A stretch of 64,000 nucleotides of DNA from contig JANQNX010000014.1 in assembly GCA_028279365.1 (NCBI GenBank), positions 1 to 64,000 of the forward strand, given 5' to 3'. A program made the translations under genes and the position numbers. Below the pieces are notes generated by a model. The model ran no database searches, was not told the DNA's origin, and saw only the letters and a program-made list of their open reading frames with translations. The DNA is from Gammaproteobacteria bacterium. Its GTDB lineage: Bacteria > Pseudomonadota > Gammaproteobacteria > Eutrophobiales > Eutrophobiaceae. Below, in pieces: positions 37,501-44,517 of the stretch (the stretch's first letter is position 1; each line of letters starts with the position of its first letter).

Positions 37501-37625
37501 CGATCCATCCCTTCCGGAAAGATACGTACGCCTGCATCAATGATATTGGTCGGTTCGGTCAAACACCAACCGATAGAAGATGTACCTAGATCCAATCCAA
37601 GAATCTGTATGTTCTCATTAACCAT
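34575..37625 (-). CDS. cas9: Cas9 endonuclease, type II-C
   Basis: RNA-guided DNA nuclease of 1016 aa, in the size range of compact II-C enzymes. RuvC-I: LGLDLGTSSIGW with Asp12. Arg-rich bridge helix: QDRRIARSIRRQTYRRTRRKE. RuvC-II: IRIEMARDLKLN near residue 495. HNH: YEIEHIIPYSRCLDDSFMNK with His577, followed by NKQKGNQTPWEAF. RuvC-III: RLDHRHHAIDALVV near residue 710. The PAM-interacting C-terminal part is present, and all catalytic residues look intact. ATG at 37625 with GGGAA upstream. First gene of cas9-cas1-cas2; its predicted promoter lies about 190 nt upstream. The PAM cannot be read from the sequence. Confidence 0.98.
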   Translation of the reverse strand: MVNENIQILGLDLGTSSIGWCLTEPTNIIDAGVRIFPEGMDRSRGEKSLNQDRRIARSIRRQTYRRTRRKEKLKYLLIEFNLLPADEPTLEKLLQTTNPYDLRAAALSEKLEPFQVGRALYHLGQRRGYLSNRKTGDEKDGKVAQGITEIIQEIEKGNFKTLGAYLNSLDPHEQRIRGRYTAREMFEEEFEHIWSAQKQHHPDLLNVATRKAIYDAIFFQRPLKIQKHLVGYCDFEKDRKRAAKAALIAQEFRLWSNINNLKLLLGDGTERFLTDKERRTLYEALKDKKQLSWEKVRDLIGIFESDKINLEKVRKSGMLGNQTVSLIKPALGAKQWKDLSDRDKEQLINDLVYINEDRALRNRLIRKWKFEQETIDKLVKKSGELPKGYMHLSQKAMRHIVKFLEFGDTGLERGYNYAEACEKAGYEHTKPQEEKSLEQLPFPGVAAKKRGEHTSSLIDTDGLRNPMVERALFQVRKVVNAIIRQYGKPDVIRIEMARDLKLNAKQRDDYQRQQRKNEEANQEAEQFLKEEVGIPNPTRTDKLKYRLWQECEHVCPFSGNAISVHELFTQPVYEIEHIIPYSRCLDDSFMNKTLCHRDHNKQKGNQTPWEAFHGNESEYADMLQRAKNLPYPKFKRFSANAIKDMDEFVSQQLNETRYIARKTADYLKQLGIKVEPVKGGTTALLRRAWGLNNILDVSGEKTRLDHRHHAIDALVVAYTSLSAVQKINTYTSSNSHGELRIKDYPPPFSDIRQQAENTIQNIIVSHKSQRKIKGALHKEFLYSLTPEIDKKGISVVAIRKSLSDMKESDLEHIRDPKIRELAKEHLKNSKNYNDAFKNDDNPFQMKTKKGEFRKIKKVRLVYNRSVTSIGKIFPNSDDKRRNVWTMGNHHMELVEYLDKKDNKKWKGYVVSTLEATLRNASNGKEPVIRTAFENDERFLTALHPNDMVKLIHKGEEKVCRVQKMDMNENIIFREHTDANIKDWKKQINFSANSLKETNLRLLEINSLGKIKKERAI

Positions 37626-37811
37626 CCTTATCTGTTCCCTGAAATATTTGTTCTAATATATTTTTAGTCCATTTCTTTATAAAAGTAAAAAAATCAATAT
37701 GTTGAGGTCGACCAATTTTAATATAGCCTGGCATAGAGTCTTTCGAGGCTTTAATTGAAATATGAACTTCAATTTCTTCAATATTTGATTTTCTAGATTA
37801 TTTTGCAAATT

Positions 37812-37840
37812 ATTATATTTTGGATATTAAGAATATTGAA
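37812..37840 (-). promoter_or_regulatory. Predicted cas9 promoter
   Basis: On the minus strand a perfect TATAAT -10 box (37817-37812) is preceded at 17 nt by a weak -35, TTCAAT (37840-37835). Transcription would start near 37805 and leave an untranslated leader of about 180 nt before cas9. The -35 region overlaps that of the divergent orphan RNA gene. Motif-based prediction only. Confidence 0.5.
37817..37828 (+). other. Candidate target site of the orphan guide in the cas9 promoter
   Basis: ATTTTGGATATT here equals the last 12 nt before the orphan repeat (ATTTTGGATGTT, 37902-37913) except for one base. Farther upstream the similarity stops. The site lies between the predicted -10 and -35 boxes of the cas9 promoter. 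The bases 3' of it, where a Cas9 PAM would be, read AAGAATAT. Confidence 0.45.
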
Positions 37841-37863
37841 ATAATGCTCTCAGATGTTATATT
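37836..37863 (+). promoter_or_regulatory. Predicted promoter of the orphan crRNA-like RNA
   Basis: TTGAAA (37836-37841), 16-nt spacer, TATATT (37858-37863): five of six matches in each box. Start predicted near 37870. Confidence 0.55.
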
Positions 37864-37869
37864 TGTCAA

Positions 37870-37985
37870 TAAGCATCAAAAAGAACTCATTTCCGTGAGC
37901 CATTTTGGATGTTGTTGTGATTTGAAAGGAATCGTTGTTTGGTTACACGCAAAAGGCAGATATTGATCGTATCTGCCTTTTTCTT
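37870..37985 (+). ncRNA. Orphan single-repeat crRNA-like RNA
   Basis: A predicted transcript of about 115 nt: some 43 nt of guide-like leader (37871-37913), one CRISPR repeat copy (37914-37948) and a strong terminator hairpin (37951-37981). The repeat copy differs from the array consensus at repeat position 14 (G to A) and has lost the last T of the internal TACACT box. The change at 14 makes a Watson-Crick pair with the tracrRNA where array repeats form a G-U pair. Its last 12 guide nt match the cas9 promoter, 11 of 12. It may load onto Cas9 with the tracrRNA as a repressive guide, as known in principle for Streptococcus tracr-L and Francisella scaRNA. No expression evidence. Confidence 0.6.
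37951..37985 (+). terminator. Terminator of the orphan crRNA-like RNA
   Basis: A 12-bp stem, AAAAGGCAGATA (37951-37962) with TATCTGCCTTTT (37970-37981), loop TTGATCG, followed by a T-rich tail. It starts two bases after the repeat copy ends. Confidence 0.88.
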
Positions 37986-38029
37986 TTTGAATTCAGGATT
38001 CTAAAACTATCTTTTTTTTCTTGGCGGTC

Positions 38030-38035
38030 TATACT
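38030..38035 (+). promoter_or_regulatory. -10 box of the tracrRNA gene
   Basis: TATACT, 8 nt before the first base of the anti-repeat at 38043, which places the start at the anti-repeat itself. No convincing -35 box is seen; TTGGCG at 38021 is too close. Confidence 0.5.
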
Positions 38036-38041
38036 CTAAAT

Positions 38042-38168
38042 CTGTAACCAAACAACGGTTCCTTTCTTACCACAATAAAACGGACACCGTTGCAGGCTCT
38101 GAAGCATGCTTCAACCTTATCGCCCGAGGGCACATAGAAGAACCCCAGCTTGATCACTGGGGTTTTTT
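38042..38168 (+). ncRNA. tracrRNA of the type II-C system
   Basis: The anti-repeat (38043-38075) is complementary to the array repeat: 15 nt of perfect pairing (TGTAACCAAACAACG), then a region with G-U pairs and three mismatches that would form a bulge, then CACAA pairing with the 5' end of the repeat. After it come ATAA, a short hairpin AACGG-ACA-CCGTT (38079-38091), GAAG-CATG-CTTC (38101-38112), a GCCC/GGGC element near 38122-38131 and the terminator. This order matches Neisseria-type tracrRNAs (anti-repeat, AATAA, nexus-like hairpins, terminator). It lies upstream of cas9 on the opposite strand and fixes the crRNA strand as plus. Confidence 0.9.
38139..38167. terminator. Terminator shared by tracrRNA and the convergent gene
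   Basis: AACCCCAG (38141-38148) pairs with CTGGGGTT (38157-38164), then a run of T. The last codons and stop of the minus-strand gene at 38154 lie inside this hairpin, so both transcripts end in it. Confidence 0.88.
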
Positions 38169-38855
38169 ATTTTCTATTATTCTTGCGATTAATCCTGTTT
38201 GTGTAATGGAAACGATGTAACGTGCACCATCGGCCATGGGTAGATATGTTGCGCTACCGTAGTAAGCATCAATCCAGGGGGTAAAGTCCTGATAGCTTCT
38301 GACCAGTTTCCAGTAATCAATCGCCTTCTCTTCGGCAAGCGAATAGACACTGCGGGGTTTGCTTAATTCGTCATCAATATCGGTATAACGGCCACTGATA
38401 CGTTCCAGTCGAAAATGCGAATTGAGTCCGAGCAAGTTGGCCCATGATTTCCATTTAATCATCCTGGCATCGAGCTGCCATTCATCGCCAAACAGCAAAA
38501 ATTGATCGGCCAGTTTACCGTCAGCGTAGTTAATGACGGCTTGATAAGCCTGTTGCCCGGCCTTGGTAAATTGGATCTCGGCTATGTCCTGTTCGTAGGT
38601 CAAGCGCTGATAGCTATACAGGTTCATGCCGATTGAAAATAATAGCAGGGCAATAGCGACACAGCTTAAGCCTGACAATCCTTGTATGCTGCCACTGACA
38701 AAACGTCCAGTGAAATGACGCCGGCATCCCAATGCAAGCAATATCAAACCCGGAAAAAAAAGCAGTAAGATGATGAGAAGTAGCGATGGCTCAATTTGTT
38801 GTAAGTGCTCGAGCGTGAATAACTCCGTAAGCAGCTGTTTTATGGACATATCCAT
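38154..38855 (-). CDS. Conserved membrane protein of unknown function
   Basis: A 233-aa protein with two membrane helices (about 23-43, PSLLLIILLLFFPGLILLALG, and 60-80, LSGLSCVAIALLLFSIGMNLY), then a periplasmic alpha/beta domain with GDEWQLDARMIKWKSWANLLG and FRLERISGRYTDI. Homologues are common in gammaproteobacteria and often carry the unproven label cation/multidrug efflux pump. Convergent with the tracrRNA gene, whose terminator overlaps its stop. Confidence 0.72.
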   Translation of the reverse strand: MDMSIKQLLTELFTLEHLQQIEPSLLLIILLLFFPGLILLALGCRRHFTGRFVSGSIQGLSGLSCVAIALLLFSIGMNLYSYQRLTYEQDIAEIQFTKAGQQAYQAVINYADGKLADQFLLFGDEWQLDARMIKWKSWANLLGLNSHFRLERISGRYTDIDDELSKPRSVYSLAEEKAIDYWKLVRSYQDFTPWIDAYYGSATYLPMADGARYIVSITQTGLIARIIENKKPQ

Positions 38856-39036
38856 GACGAGATTTTAGGTGAATTATGGCTTGTCAGCTATGGCTGTCAG
38901 GCTGACAATTCAGGTCTATCCTGTATACTTCGTTACCTGTCTTTTATAAAGCTTGATCTGTTTCACAGACTCAACAAAAAAATAATATTCAAATGTACGG
39001 AAACCAGGAACATGCCCCGGAGGCCTGCGGTTAACG

Positions 39037-41445
39037 ATGTCCGAAGATAAAGCGCAATTACTTGAAAAAGTTAAAAACCTGATACCAATCAATGAATTGA
39101 CGACAAACCTGCAAATGCAGTTGCTAAATCGTGCGGCTGTGATTGATTGTAAAAAATCACGCTTTGTCTTTAAGCAGGGCGATAAAGATAACTATTCCTA
39201 CTACCTGCTCGATGGCGAGGTTGAGTTCTATGCTGACGATCAATTAAACAGCGTCATTACCAGTGATAGCGATCGTGCCCGTTATGCCCTGGCGCAATTG
39301 CAGCCACGTCAGTTTTCTGCCAAGGCCAAAACGCCGTTAAAGGTACTACAGCTGGATCGAGGCGCACTCGATCAATTACTCGTCTTGTCACAGGAGACGA
39401 CTGCCGATCCTACGTTAAGCTCAGGTACTGAGGTTGATATTGCTGATGCTGAGGACGAAGAAGGGGATTGGATGACACAGATGCTTCAGTCCCAGTTATT
39501 TTCACGTATGCCAATGGCAAATATGCACCAGTTATTTGCTTCTCTGGAACCGGTTGAATACAGCAAGGACGATGTGGTGATACAACAAGGTGATGTCGGT
39601 GAAGACTATTTTATTATTTCTGAAGGTCGTTGCGCCGTCTCCAGAAAACCGTCTCCGAATAGTAAAGATATCAAGTTGGCAGAGCTTGGTACCGGTGACA
39701 GTTTTGGAGAAGAAGCCCTGATCTCCAACGCAAAACGTAATGCCACGGTGAAGATGTTAACCGATGGCGTCATGATGCGACTCGGCAAAGATACGTTTAT
39801 CGAGTTGATTAAAAACCCGACCCTGAATTCATTAAAATTTGCTGATGCTAGTGCATTAATTGAACAAGGGGCAAAATGGCTAGATGTGCGTTTCCCCAAC
39901 GAGCACCAGGAGTCTTCTATCAAAGACAGCATTAATGTGCCGCTGAATTCATTACGCCTGCAAATCGATAAACTTGATAGTGCCACGCAATACATCCTTT
40001 ATTGTGATACCGGCGGTCGTAGCTCTACCGGTGCCTTTTTGTTAGCGGAACGAGGTTTCGATGTGTCTTTTTTGGAAGGCGGTTTGGTCAATAATGCTGA
40101 TGCAGTGGGTGGCATCATCGAATCTGCTGAAACCGAGAAACCAAAGAAATCGGTTGATAAAAAGACCGAGACTGAAGTTGAAGATGATGACCATGTTGAT
40201 GCTGATGTCAAAGTCGAGATGTTAAATGCTGAACTCGAAACGACACAGATAAAAATGCAGGCGGTTGAGAAGGAAAAAGCCGCGGCCGCAGCGGACGAAA
40301 AAAAGAAAAAAGAATTCGAACAAAATCGCAAGAAACTGGCAGAAGCGCAAAAGCGGCTTGAACAGCAGAAGAAACAGGCCGAGGCCGAGGCAAAAAAACG
40401 TGCTGCGGCAGAGGAAGCCCGCTTGAAAAAGCTGAAGCAGGAAGCTACTAAACAAATGGACAAGGAAAAGAAGCAGCTTGAGGAAATCTACAATAAAAAT
40501 GCGCTTGAGATGGAGAAACTGCAAAAGCTGAAAGAAGAGTCGGAAGCAAAAATGCGTGAAGAACGTGAGCGGCTCGAGCAGCAAGCACTGGAAGCCAAAA
40601 AACAGGTAGAGGAAGCCGAGCGTTTAAAACGCGAAGTGGAGGAATCAAAGAAACAACTTGAAGCGGAAGCTGAAAAGAAAAAACAGCAAGAGCAGGAACG
40701 CGAGCAGGAGTTACAGCGTAAAGCCAAGGAAAAGATCGAGATTGAAAAAAGAAAGCTGGCAGAACAATACGAACGTAACTCCAAAGAGTTTGAGCAATTG
40801 CAGAAGGAAAAGGCTGCAGCGGAAGCAGCCCGGTTGGCAGCAAAGGAAGAGGCCAACAAGATCATTGAGGAATACAAACAGTCTCATGACAAAACTCGCG
40901 AGGCAGAGGAGGCAAAGTTACAGGCGGAAAGACAAAAGCTGGAGGAAGAGGCGCAAAAGATTCGCGAGACTATGAAACAAATCCAGCAGGCCAAACTGGA
41001 AGCAGAAAAAATCAAACAGGCGGCATTGGCAGAAGCGAAATCACTAAAAGAGAAACAACAGGAATCGACCAGCAGTAAGGAACAGCGAGAGCAGCTTGAA
41101 GAGAAAATTCAGGCGGCCGAGCAAAAAGCCACAGAGGCAGAAAGAGAGATTGAGGATGCTGCGCACAAAGAGAAGATTACCGAGTCTGCGCAACAGGAGA
41201 ACGAGGCTGATTTAGTCAAGAAGAAAAAAGAGCAGGAATCATTGATGGCTAAAATCAATGAAGACCTGGCGTCATTCGAAGATGATCAGGAGTCCGAAGC
41301 GCCATCCATCACGCAGGTGCAGATGCAGGCCGATATGATGAAACGGATCAAGCAAAAGGCGCAACAGGCAAAACAAGATGCTGCAAAAAAGAACTCCAGT
41401 TTGCTTGATGAAGTCTCACAACAGTTAGGAAAGAATACCGATTGA
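39037..41445 (+). CDS. Two cNMP-binding domains - rhodanese - long coiled coil
   Basis: An 802-aa cytoplasmic protein. Two cyclic-nucleotide-binding-type domains lie at about 25-120 (FKQGDKDNYSYYLLDGEVEFY) and 160-270 (VVIQQGDVGEDYFIISEGRC, GDSFGEEALISNAKRNATV). A rhodanese domain follows at about 275-350 with the active-site-like loop YCDTGGRSS. Residues about 385-770 are an almost unbroken Lys/Glu/Ala-rich coiled coil. cNMP plus rhodanese proteins are known in gammaproteobacteria; the very long TolA-like coiled coil is unusual. The second cNMP domain keeps GE near the phosphate-binding cassette, but the usual Arg is not clear, so ligand binding is open. It has no signal peptide and stands alone. 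Confidence 0.88.
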   Translation: MSEDKAQLLEKVKNLIPINELTTNLQMQLLNRAAVIDCKKSRFVFKQGDKDNYSYYLLDGEVEFYADDQLNSVITSDSDRARYALAQLQPRQFSAKAKTPLKVLQLDRGALDQLLVLSQETTADPTLSSGTEVDIADAEDEEGDWMTQMLQSQLFSRMPMANMHQLFASLEPVEYSKDDVVIQQGDVGEDYFIISEGRCAVSRKPSPNSKDIKLAELGTGDSFGEEALISNAKRNATVKMLTDGVMMRLGKDTFIELIKNPTLNSLKFADASALIEQGAKWLDVRFPNEHQESSIKDSINVPLNSLRLQIDKLDSATQYILYCDTGGRSSTGAFLLAERGFDVSFLEGGLVNNADAVGGIIESAETEKPKKSVDKKTETEVEDDDHVDADVKVEMLNAELETTQIKMQAVEKEKAAAAADEKKKKEFEQNRKKLAEAQKRLEQQKKQAEAEAKKRAAAEEARLKKLKQEATKQMDKEKKQLEEIYNKNALEMEKLQKLKEESEAKMREERERLEQQALEAKKQVEEAERLKREVEESKKQLEAEAEKKKQQEQEREQELQRKAKEKIEIEKRKLAEQYERNSKEFEQLQKEKAAAEAARLAAKEEANKIIEEYKQSHDKTREAEEAKLQAERQKLEEEAQKIRETMKQIQQAKLEAEKIKQAALAEAKSLKEKQQESTSSKEQREQLEEKIQAAEQKATEAEREIEDAAHKEKITESAQQENEADLVKKKKEQESLMAKINEDLASFEDDQESEAPSITQVQMQADMMKRIKQKAQQAKQDAAKKNSSLLDEVSQQLGKNTD

Positions 41446-41511
41446 GAGCAAGCTGACATAATTATTAATCCTTTTTAAACCCTTCAAATAATAATCGACA
41501 GGAGAGAAAAC

Positions 41512-42060
41512 ATGAGTGAACGTATTGGTATGCGCGTTGGTGAAGCATTAGTCGCAGGTGGTCCTCCGGGCACCGCGGCTGAGCCAGAAATTGTCATTGG
41601 TGAACTTGATGGGCCGGTAGGCACTGCATTTGCTACTTTACTTGGCGATCAGGTCAAAGGCCATTCACGGGTATTGGCAATCATGAACACCGATATTCAG
41701 GTAAGACCGTCTACCTTAATGGTCAGTAAAGTGACGGTAAAAAAAGAACGCTACACTAATATATTAATGGGTACTGTGCAGGGCGCCATTGCTAATGGTG
41801 TACTGGATGCGGTAAGAAATGACGATATCCCAAAAGAGAAAGCCAATGAGTTGGGTATTATTGTTTCAGTCTGGTTAAATCCGATGGTTGCCGATGCGGA
41901 CGATCTGGACCATAAGATCCTGTTTGATATTCACCGCAAAGCAACCGCCTCGGCAATTCACAAAGCGATGAATCATGAACCGGACATTGACTGGTTACTT
42001 GAGAATCAGGAAGAAATTGTGCACAAGTACTATCAAATGGGTCTGGACGGAAAGATATAA
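41512..42060 (+). CDS. Formaldehyde-activating enzyme (Fae) family protein, catalytic His absent
   Basis: A 182-aa homologue of Fae, which condenses formaldehyde with tetrahydromethanopterin. Conserved parts: RVGEALVAGG, GPVGTAFATLLGDQVKGHS, VRPSTLMVSKVTVK, IANGVLDAVRNDDIPKEKAN and IHRKATASAIHKAMNHEP. In Methylobacterium Fae the active-site His sits in AHIDLIIG; the aligned segment here is AEPEIVIG, so the His is replaced by Glu. The 182 aa include a C-terminal extension. Ribosome binding site AGGAGAG before the ATG. No pterin-pathway gene is nearby, so a Fae2/Fae3-like role other than formaldehyde fixation is possible. Confidence 0.85.
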   Translation: MSERIGMRVGEALVAGGPPGTAAEPEIVIGELDGPVGTAFATLLGDQVKGHSRVLAIMNTDIQVRPSTLMVSKVTVKKERYTNILMGTVQGAIANGVLDAVRNDDIPKEKANELGIIVSVWLNPMVADADDLDHKILFDIHRKATASAIHKAMNHEPDIDWLLENQEEIVHKYYQMGLDGKI

Positions 42061-42108
42061 GCCTAAGCTTGTTGGGATGTGACAGATAGTTCTCTTATTA
42101 AGTCGTCT

Positions 42109-43344
42109 ATGCGTATTTTGCCACAAACGATGAAGCCAGCTGCGTTTATAATCGCGCTCTGCGTTAGCGCACAGTTATCTGCTTATGAGAACTATCCTGT
42201 CATTAACTCTAACGAGGTACTCAGTTCAAAGTACCTATCCTCGCCTTATCATCGGGTTGAATCTGTCGACATAGAGAACGGCTTTTACCGATTTGACATG
42301 GAGTCTGATTTTGGGCGGTATACTATTTATTCCAAGGCTTTATTTAAAAAACGCGTCGATGAAGTCATCGCGCTGGGTAAGGCGATGAACCAGTTTGAAC
42401 GTGAGAACGAATCATTGTCCGAGGAGTTGCGTAGCGAACTCACTGTTACCGGTGACTCCGCTGTTGATATCCTGTCGTCGCCGTTTAGCACGGCGTCAAA
42501 ACTTGCTGGACAGATTACTGACAATCTTGAAGGTACATTTACCGGCGAAAACCCTTACGTCGATAGTCGTAAGCGTTATTCCTATCAGGAACCAAAAGAC
42601 CCAACCACGGCTTCGCATAAGCGCAATATCGCATTTCAAACCGGACTCGATCTGTATTCTAACTATTCGCGTGTGCAGTCATTCCTGAACAAACTGGCGA
42701 ATGAACGCTCTGCTGGCAGAGTGTCAGCTGGTGTTGGACTGGGTGATCCCTTTTCCAATGCGTCTTCAGTATCGCAGCTGGATCGTAGTATTCAACTGAC
42801 GATGAAAACCAAATCATTGGATGAACTCAGGTATTACCACCAGAGTTTATTACAGCAGTTGCGAGTCAGAGGTACGGTTGCGGATTCGTTTATCGAAAAA
42901 CAGATGTTATCACCGGCGCAAAAAACCCGAATGCTGGTTTATCTCAACGAGATTAAACAGGTGAATCGGCTGGGTTCGTTAGTTGATATGGCAACACAGG
43001 CAGATAACGAGGTGATGGCGGCTGTGTTTGTTCGTCTCAGTAAAGCCTTGTATCGCTATTATCATAACGTCGAATCTTTCTCTGCTTTCTTTGTTTACAA
43101 AGACTATCCGGCAGTGATCACCAATTCACGAAAATTTGTCTATTTTAATTATTATGATTTGTTGGCCTGGTCAGAGAATAATGAGAACAAATTTAAACAA
43201 CTGGCTGAGCATGCCAGTCAATCAGGTTATTCTGCCTGGCGCCTGATTTCTCTGGGTGATGTGACTGCCATGGCGGGTCGTAATCTGCAACAGCTGGAAT
43301 ATGAACAACAAACGAACTTTCTCGACACCTCCACGAAGAATTAA
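42109..43344 (+). CDS. Exported protein of unknown function
   Basis: A mostly helical exported protein, up to 421 aa if read from the GTG at 42079. The signal peptide core AAFIIALCVSAQLSA suits a start at the ATG 42109 or 42130; none has a clear ribosome binding site. After cleavage the protein begins with YENYPVINSNEVL and has many charged helices, for example VDEVIALGKAMNQFERENESL, but no motif I know. It follows the Fae-like gene on the same strand. Confidence 0.68.
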   Translation: MRILPQTMKPAAFIIALCVSAQLSAYENYPVINSNEVLSSKYLSSPYHRVESVDIENGFYRFDMESDFGRYTIYSKALFKKRVDEVIALGKAMNQFERENESLSEELRSELTVTGDSAVDILSSPFSTASKLAGQITDNLEGTFTGENPYVDSRKRYSYQEPKDPTTASHKRNIAFQTGLDLYSNYSRVQSFLNKLANERSAGRVSAGVGLGDPFSNASSVSQLDRSIQLTMKTKSLDELRYYHQSLLQQLRVRGTVADSFIEKQMLSPAQKTRMLVYLNEIKQVNRLGSLVDMATQADNEVMAAVFVRLSKALYRYYHNVESFSAFFVYKDYPAVITNSRKFVYFNYYDLLAWSENNENKFKQLAEHASQSGYSAWRLISLGDVTAMAGRNLQQLEYEQQTNFLDTSTKN

Positions 43345-43411
43345 CTTGTCACATCAGCAAAATATTACACCTCAACGCTGATAATATAACTGCTATTTAA
43401 AAATAGTCATT

Positions 43412-43672
43412 ATGCCCGCCAAATCATTAACTGAAGAAGACATCTCCCGTATCGTCGAAATGGCATGGGAAGATCGTACGCCGTTCGAGGCGATTGAGGC
43501 AAATTACAGTCTTAAGGAAAAAGACGTGATCTGTCTAATGCGTCAACAGCTTAAAAAGAAGCGTTTTAACAATTGGCGTGCGCGCGTATCAGGAAGAAAA
43601 ACCAAACATACAGCGTTGCGGTCAAATAAAGTCACGCGGGCTTATTGCCCAACCCAATACAAACAGCGTTAG
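43412..43672 (+). CDS. DUF2805 / TIGR03643 family small protein
   Basis: An 86-aa basic protein. The start LTEEDISRIVEMAWEDRTPF, then a helix-turn-helix-like part (IEANYSLKEKDVICLMRQQL) and the tail NNWRARVSGRKTKH are diagnostic of this conserved family of unknown function. It looks like a small DNA- or RNA-binding protein. Convergent with the PHP gene; only 2 nt separate the stops. Confidence 0.85.
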   Translation: MPAKSLTEEDISRIVEMAWEDRTPFEAIEANYSLKEKDVICLMRQQLKKKRFNNWRARVSGRKTKHTALRSNKVTRAYCPTQYKQR

Positions 43673-43674
43673 CG

Positions 43675-44508
43675 TTACCAAACTTGCCATATAGGTGTCA
43701 GGTTGTCAGGTAAAGAAGCCAGATTTCCCAGCTGCGCCCAGGCGGTATCAAGGTTGTGAAAGTCAGAACCAACCGAGGCTGCTAGCTCGTATTGTTTGGC
43801 ATAGTTTGCGACCAGCGATATTTCGTCACGACTGTGGCTGCCGGTTACCACTTCTATTCCTAACCCTCCCAGCTGTTTGAACTCGGTCATTAATTGACGC
43901 AGTTTTGTGGCTGTCATTTTGTAGCGTAGTGGGTGCGCGATCACTGCGACGCCACCTGCCGAGTGAATCAAGTACAGGGTTTCATTCAGCATCGGCCAGT
44001 CGGCATTGACATAGCCTGGTTTATTCCTGACTAGATAACGTTTGAATACATCATTGGTTGTTTTGGCTACGCCCATGTCGACTAATACATGGGCAAAGTG
44101 CTGGCGTGTGACTGTGCCGGAACCCGCCAGCTGTTTGGCTTTTGCATAAGTGTGTTCAATGCCAGCACGCGCCAGTTTGTCACCGATTTTTTTTGCGCGT
44201 TTATCACGCATGCTATCCAGTCTGGACGTGACATTAATTAACTCGTCATGATCTTTGTTAACGTTTAATCCAACAACGTGAATCGTCTGGTTTTGCCAGC
44301 GGGTTGATAACTCTATACCGTTGATAATACTTATTTGTTTGCCGATAGCGGCATGCTGTGCTTCAGTCAAGCCGCTGACAGTATCGTGGTCGGTCAAGGC
44401 AAGATGACGAATACCGAGCGCATCCGCTCGGGATACTAATTCTGCCGGGGGGATTAATCCATCCGAAGCATTTGAATGGGTATGCAGATCGTATTCGGCT
44501 GACATCAC
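43675..44508 (-). CDS. rnm: PHP-domain 3',5'-nucleoside bisphosphate phosphatase / RNase AM homologue
   Basis: A 277-aa metallohydrolase of the YciV family, which hydrolyses 3',5'-nucleotides and trims 5' ends of RNAs. Metal-binding PHP motifs: DLHTHSNASDGLIPP at the N-terminus, ALTDHDTVSG, GIELSTRW, a His in GVAVIAHPLRYK and GSDFHNLDTAW near the end. Length matches the family. Last gene of a minus-strand run apbE-DUF3301-yajQ-rnm with small gaps. Confidence 0.88.
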   Translation of the reverse strand: MMSAEYDLHTHSNASDGLIPPAELVSRADALGIRHLALTDHDTVSGLTEAQHAAIGKQISIINGIELSTRWQNQTIHVVGLNVNKDHDELINVTSRLDSMRDKRAKKIGDKLARAGIEHTYAKAKQLAGSGTVTRQHFAHVLVDMGVAKTTNDVFKRYLVRNKPGYVNADWPMLNETLYLIHSAGGVAVIAHPLRYKMTATKLRQLMTEFKQLGGLGIEVVTGSHSRDEISLVANYAKQYELAASVGSDFHNLDTAWAQLGNLASLPDNLTPIWQVW

Positions 44509-44517
44509 AGGGATTCG

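Larger units (their letters stand above)
37626..38153. other. Gene-free intergenic region with Cas9 guide RNA genes
   Basis: This 528-bp stretch has no protein-coding frame of interest. It holds, in order: the AT-rich cas9 leader (37626-37805), the predicted divergent promoters (37812-37863), the orphan crRNA-like RNA, its terminator, and the tracrRNA gene. Confidence 0.7.

Noticed and set aside
37914-37948. Orphan repeat as a decayed end of a second array
   Set aside because: There is no neighbouring repeat at 66-nt spacing, it has its own promoter-like boxes and terminator, and it gained pairing with the tracrRNA.
39606-40975. Several long frames on both strands inside the coiled-coil gene
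   Set aside because: Shadows of a Lys/Glu/Gln-rich gene: its codon bias avoids stops in other frames. They encode low-complexity Ser/Phe/Cys-rich sequence.
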